From positions 1 through 6,898 of the forward strand of contig DKFH01000002.1 in NCBI GenBank assembly GCA_002452315.1: a DNA stretch of 6,898 bases, read 5' to 3'. Below, in pieces: positions 6,444-6,898 of the stretch (position 1 is its first letter; every line of letters begins with the position of its first letter). The translations under genes and the position numbers were made by a program. The stretch is from Anaerolineaceae bacterium UBA6801 (GTDB taxonomy: Bacteria > Chloroflexota > Anaerolineae > Anaerolineales > Anaerolineaceae). Below the pieces are notes generated by a model that worked only from the letters and a program-made list of their open reading frames with translations, had not been told where the DNA came from and ran no database searches.

Positions 6444-6898
6444 ATGACAAAAAAGATCATCGCCCTGGTTCCTATGCGGCACCATTCTGAACGATTGCCT
6501 GGTAAGAATTACCGACCGCTGGCGGGAAAGCCGCTTTTTCACCATATCATGAACACCTTGCTGGCGGTTCCAGAACTTGACTCAATCCTGGTGGACACAG
6601 ACAGCCCCGAGATCACGGCAGGTCTGCAGGCGCATTATCCATCAGTTGAGGTGATTGAGCGCCCGGAACATCTGCGGGGGGATGCCGTCTCGATGAACGA
6701 GATCCTGATGCATGATACCAGCGTAATGGAAGCGGATTTTTACCTCCAGACCCATTCCACCAACCCGTTACTGCGCGCACAGACGGTTTCGTCTGCCATC
6801 CAGGCGTTCTTGGCTGCCATTCCCGAATATGATTCCCTGTTCGGCGTGACCCGTTATCAAACCCGCTTATGGGATCAGCTCGGGCGGCCCGTCAACCA
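6444..6898 (+). CDS. neuA: NeuA-family acylneuraminate (CMP-nonulosonate) cytidylyltransferase, 5' part
   Basis: 151 codons are present and the frame is open at the right edge. The family transfers CMP from CTP to a 2-keto-3-deoxy sugar acid, making the donor used by sialyl-type transferases. Seen: the N-terminal nucleotide-binding motif V-P-M-R-H-H-S-E-R-L-P-G-K-N (residues 9-22), which keeps Arg12, Ser15, Arg17, Lys21 and Asn22 of the usual A-R-x-G-S-K-R-x-x-x-K-N but has His-His for Gly-Gly and Glu for Lys; L-V-D-T-D-S at 49-54; and L-Q-T-H-S-T-N-P-L-L-R at 101-111, matching L-Q-x-T-S-P-L-R. An in-frame stop at 6378 and the GAAGG site support the start at 6444. It is divergent from paralog B with 109 nt between them. 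The symbol marks the family only: the sugar acid is unknown, and a second CMP-transferase may exist upstream of position 1 if the phosphatase fragment is part of a fusion. Confidence 0.85.
   Translation, partial: MTKKIIALVPMRHHSERLPGKNYRPLAGKPLFHHIMNTLLAVPELDSILVDTDSPEITAGLQAHYPSVEVIERPEHLRGDAVSMNEILMHDTSVMEADFYLQTHSTNPLLRAQTVSSAIQAFLAAIPEYDSLFGVTRYQTRLWDQLGRPVN

Noticed and set aside
1..6898. Mobile element or CRISPR explanation for the repeated sequence
   Set aside because: The repeats are in-frame parts of two paralogous genes; there are no transposase-like proteins, terminal inverted repeats, or regularly spaced repeats.

Overview
The window is a surface-glycan locus from a bacterium of moderate GC content. 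It is built around nonulosonic acid (sialic-acid-like sugar) synthesis and transfer. All genes look bacterial: close packing, Shine-Dalgarno sites and no introns. The taxon cannot be fixed from this sequence. The divergent, SAF-less NeuB and the unusual NeuA-type enzyme fit an environmental lineage, and Chloroflexota/Anaerolineae is only a guess. No RNA gene, CRISPR array, insertion sequence or attachment site was found.

Layout, left to right. (1) A plus-strand run of three genes spans 1-2841: the 3' end of a KdsC-type HAD phosphatase (possibly the C-terminal domain of a bifunctional CMP-nonulosonate synthetase/phosphatase), a short NeuB-type nonulosonate synthase, and a capsule-type GT-B glycosyltransferase. 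The gaps are 37 and 15 nt, so this is probably one operon. (2) An 81-nt convergent gap follows at 2842-2922. (3) Two tandem minus-strand genes (2923-4560 and 4700-6334) encode paralogous polytopic membrane proteins of 545 and 544 residues. They look like GT-C glycosyltransferases with an extracytoplasmic C-terminal domain, and a 139-nt gap separates them. (4) A 109-nt divergent gap at 6335-6443 leads to the 5' part of a plus-strand NeuA-family cytidylyltransferase, which runs off the right edge.

Inferred joint role: NeuB condenses PEP with a hexose-type acceptor to make a nine-carbon acid. The HAD enzyme removes a phosphate if the acceptor was phosphorylated. The NeuA-type enzyme activates the acid as the CMP sugar. 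The cytosolic GT-B enzyme is a candidate to transfer it (or another sugar) onto a growing glycan. The two GT-C-like membrane proteins probably add sugars from lipid-linked donors on the outer face of the membrane.

The most notable points are the GT-C-like duplicate pair lying on the opposite strand within the nonulosonate genes, and a roughly 39-bp tract near their 3' ends that is almost identical in DNA although the rest of the two genes has diverged strongly at synonymous sites.
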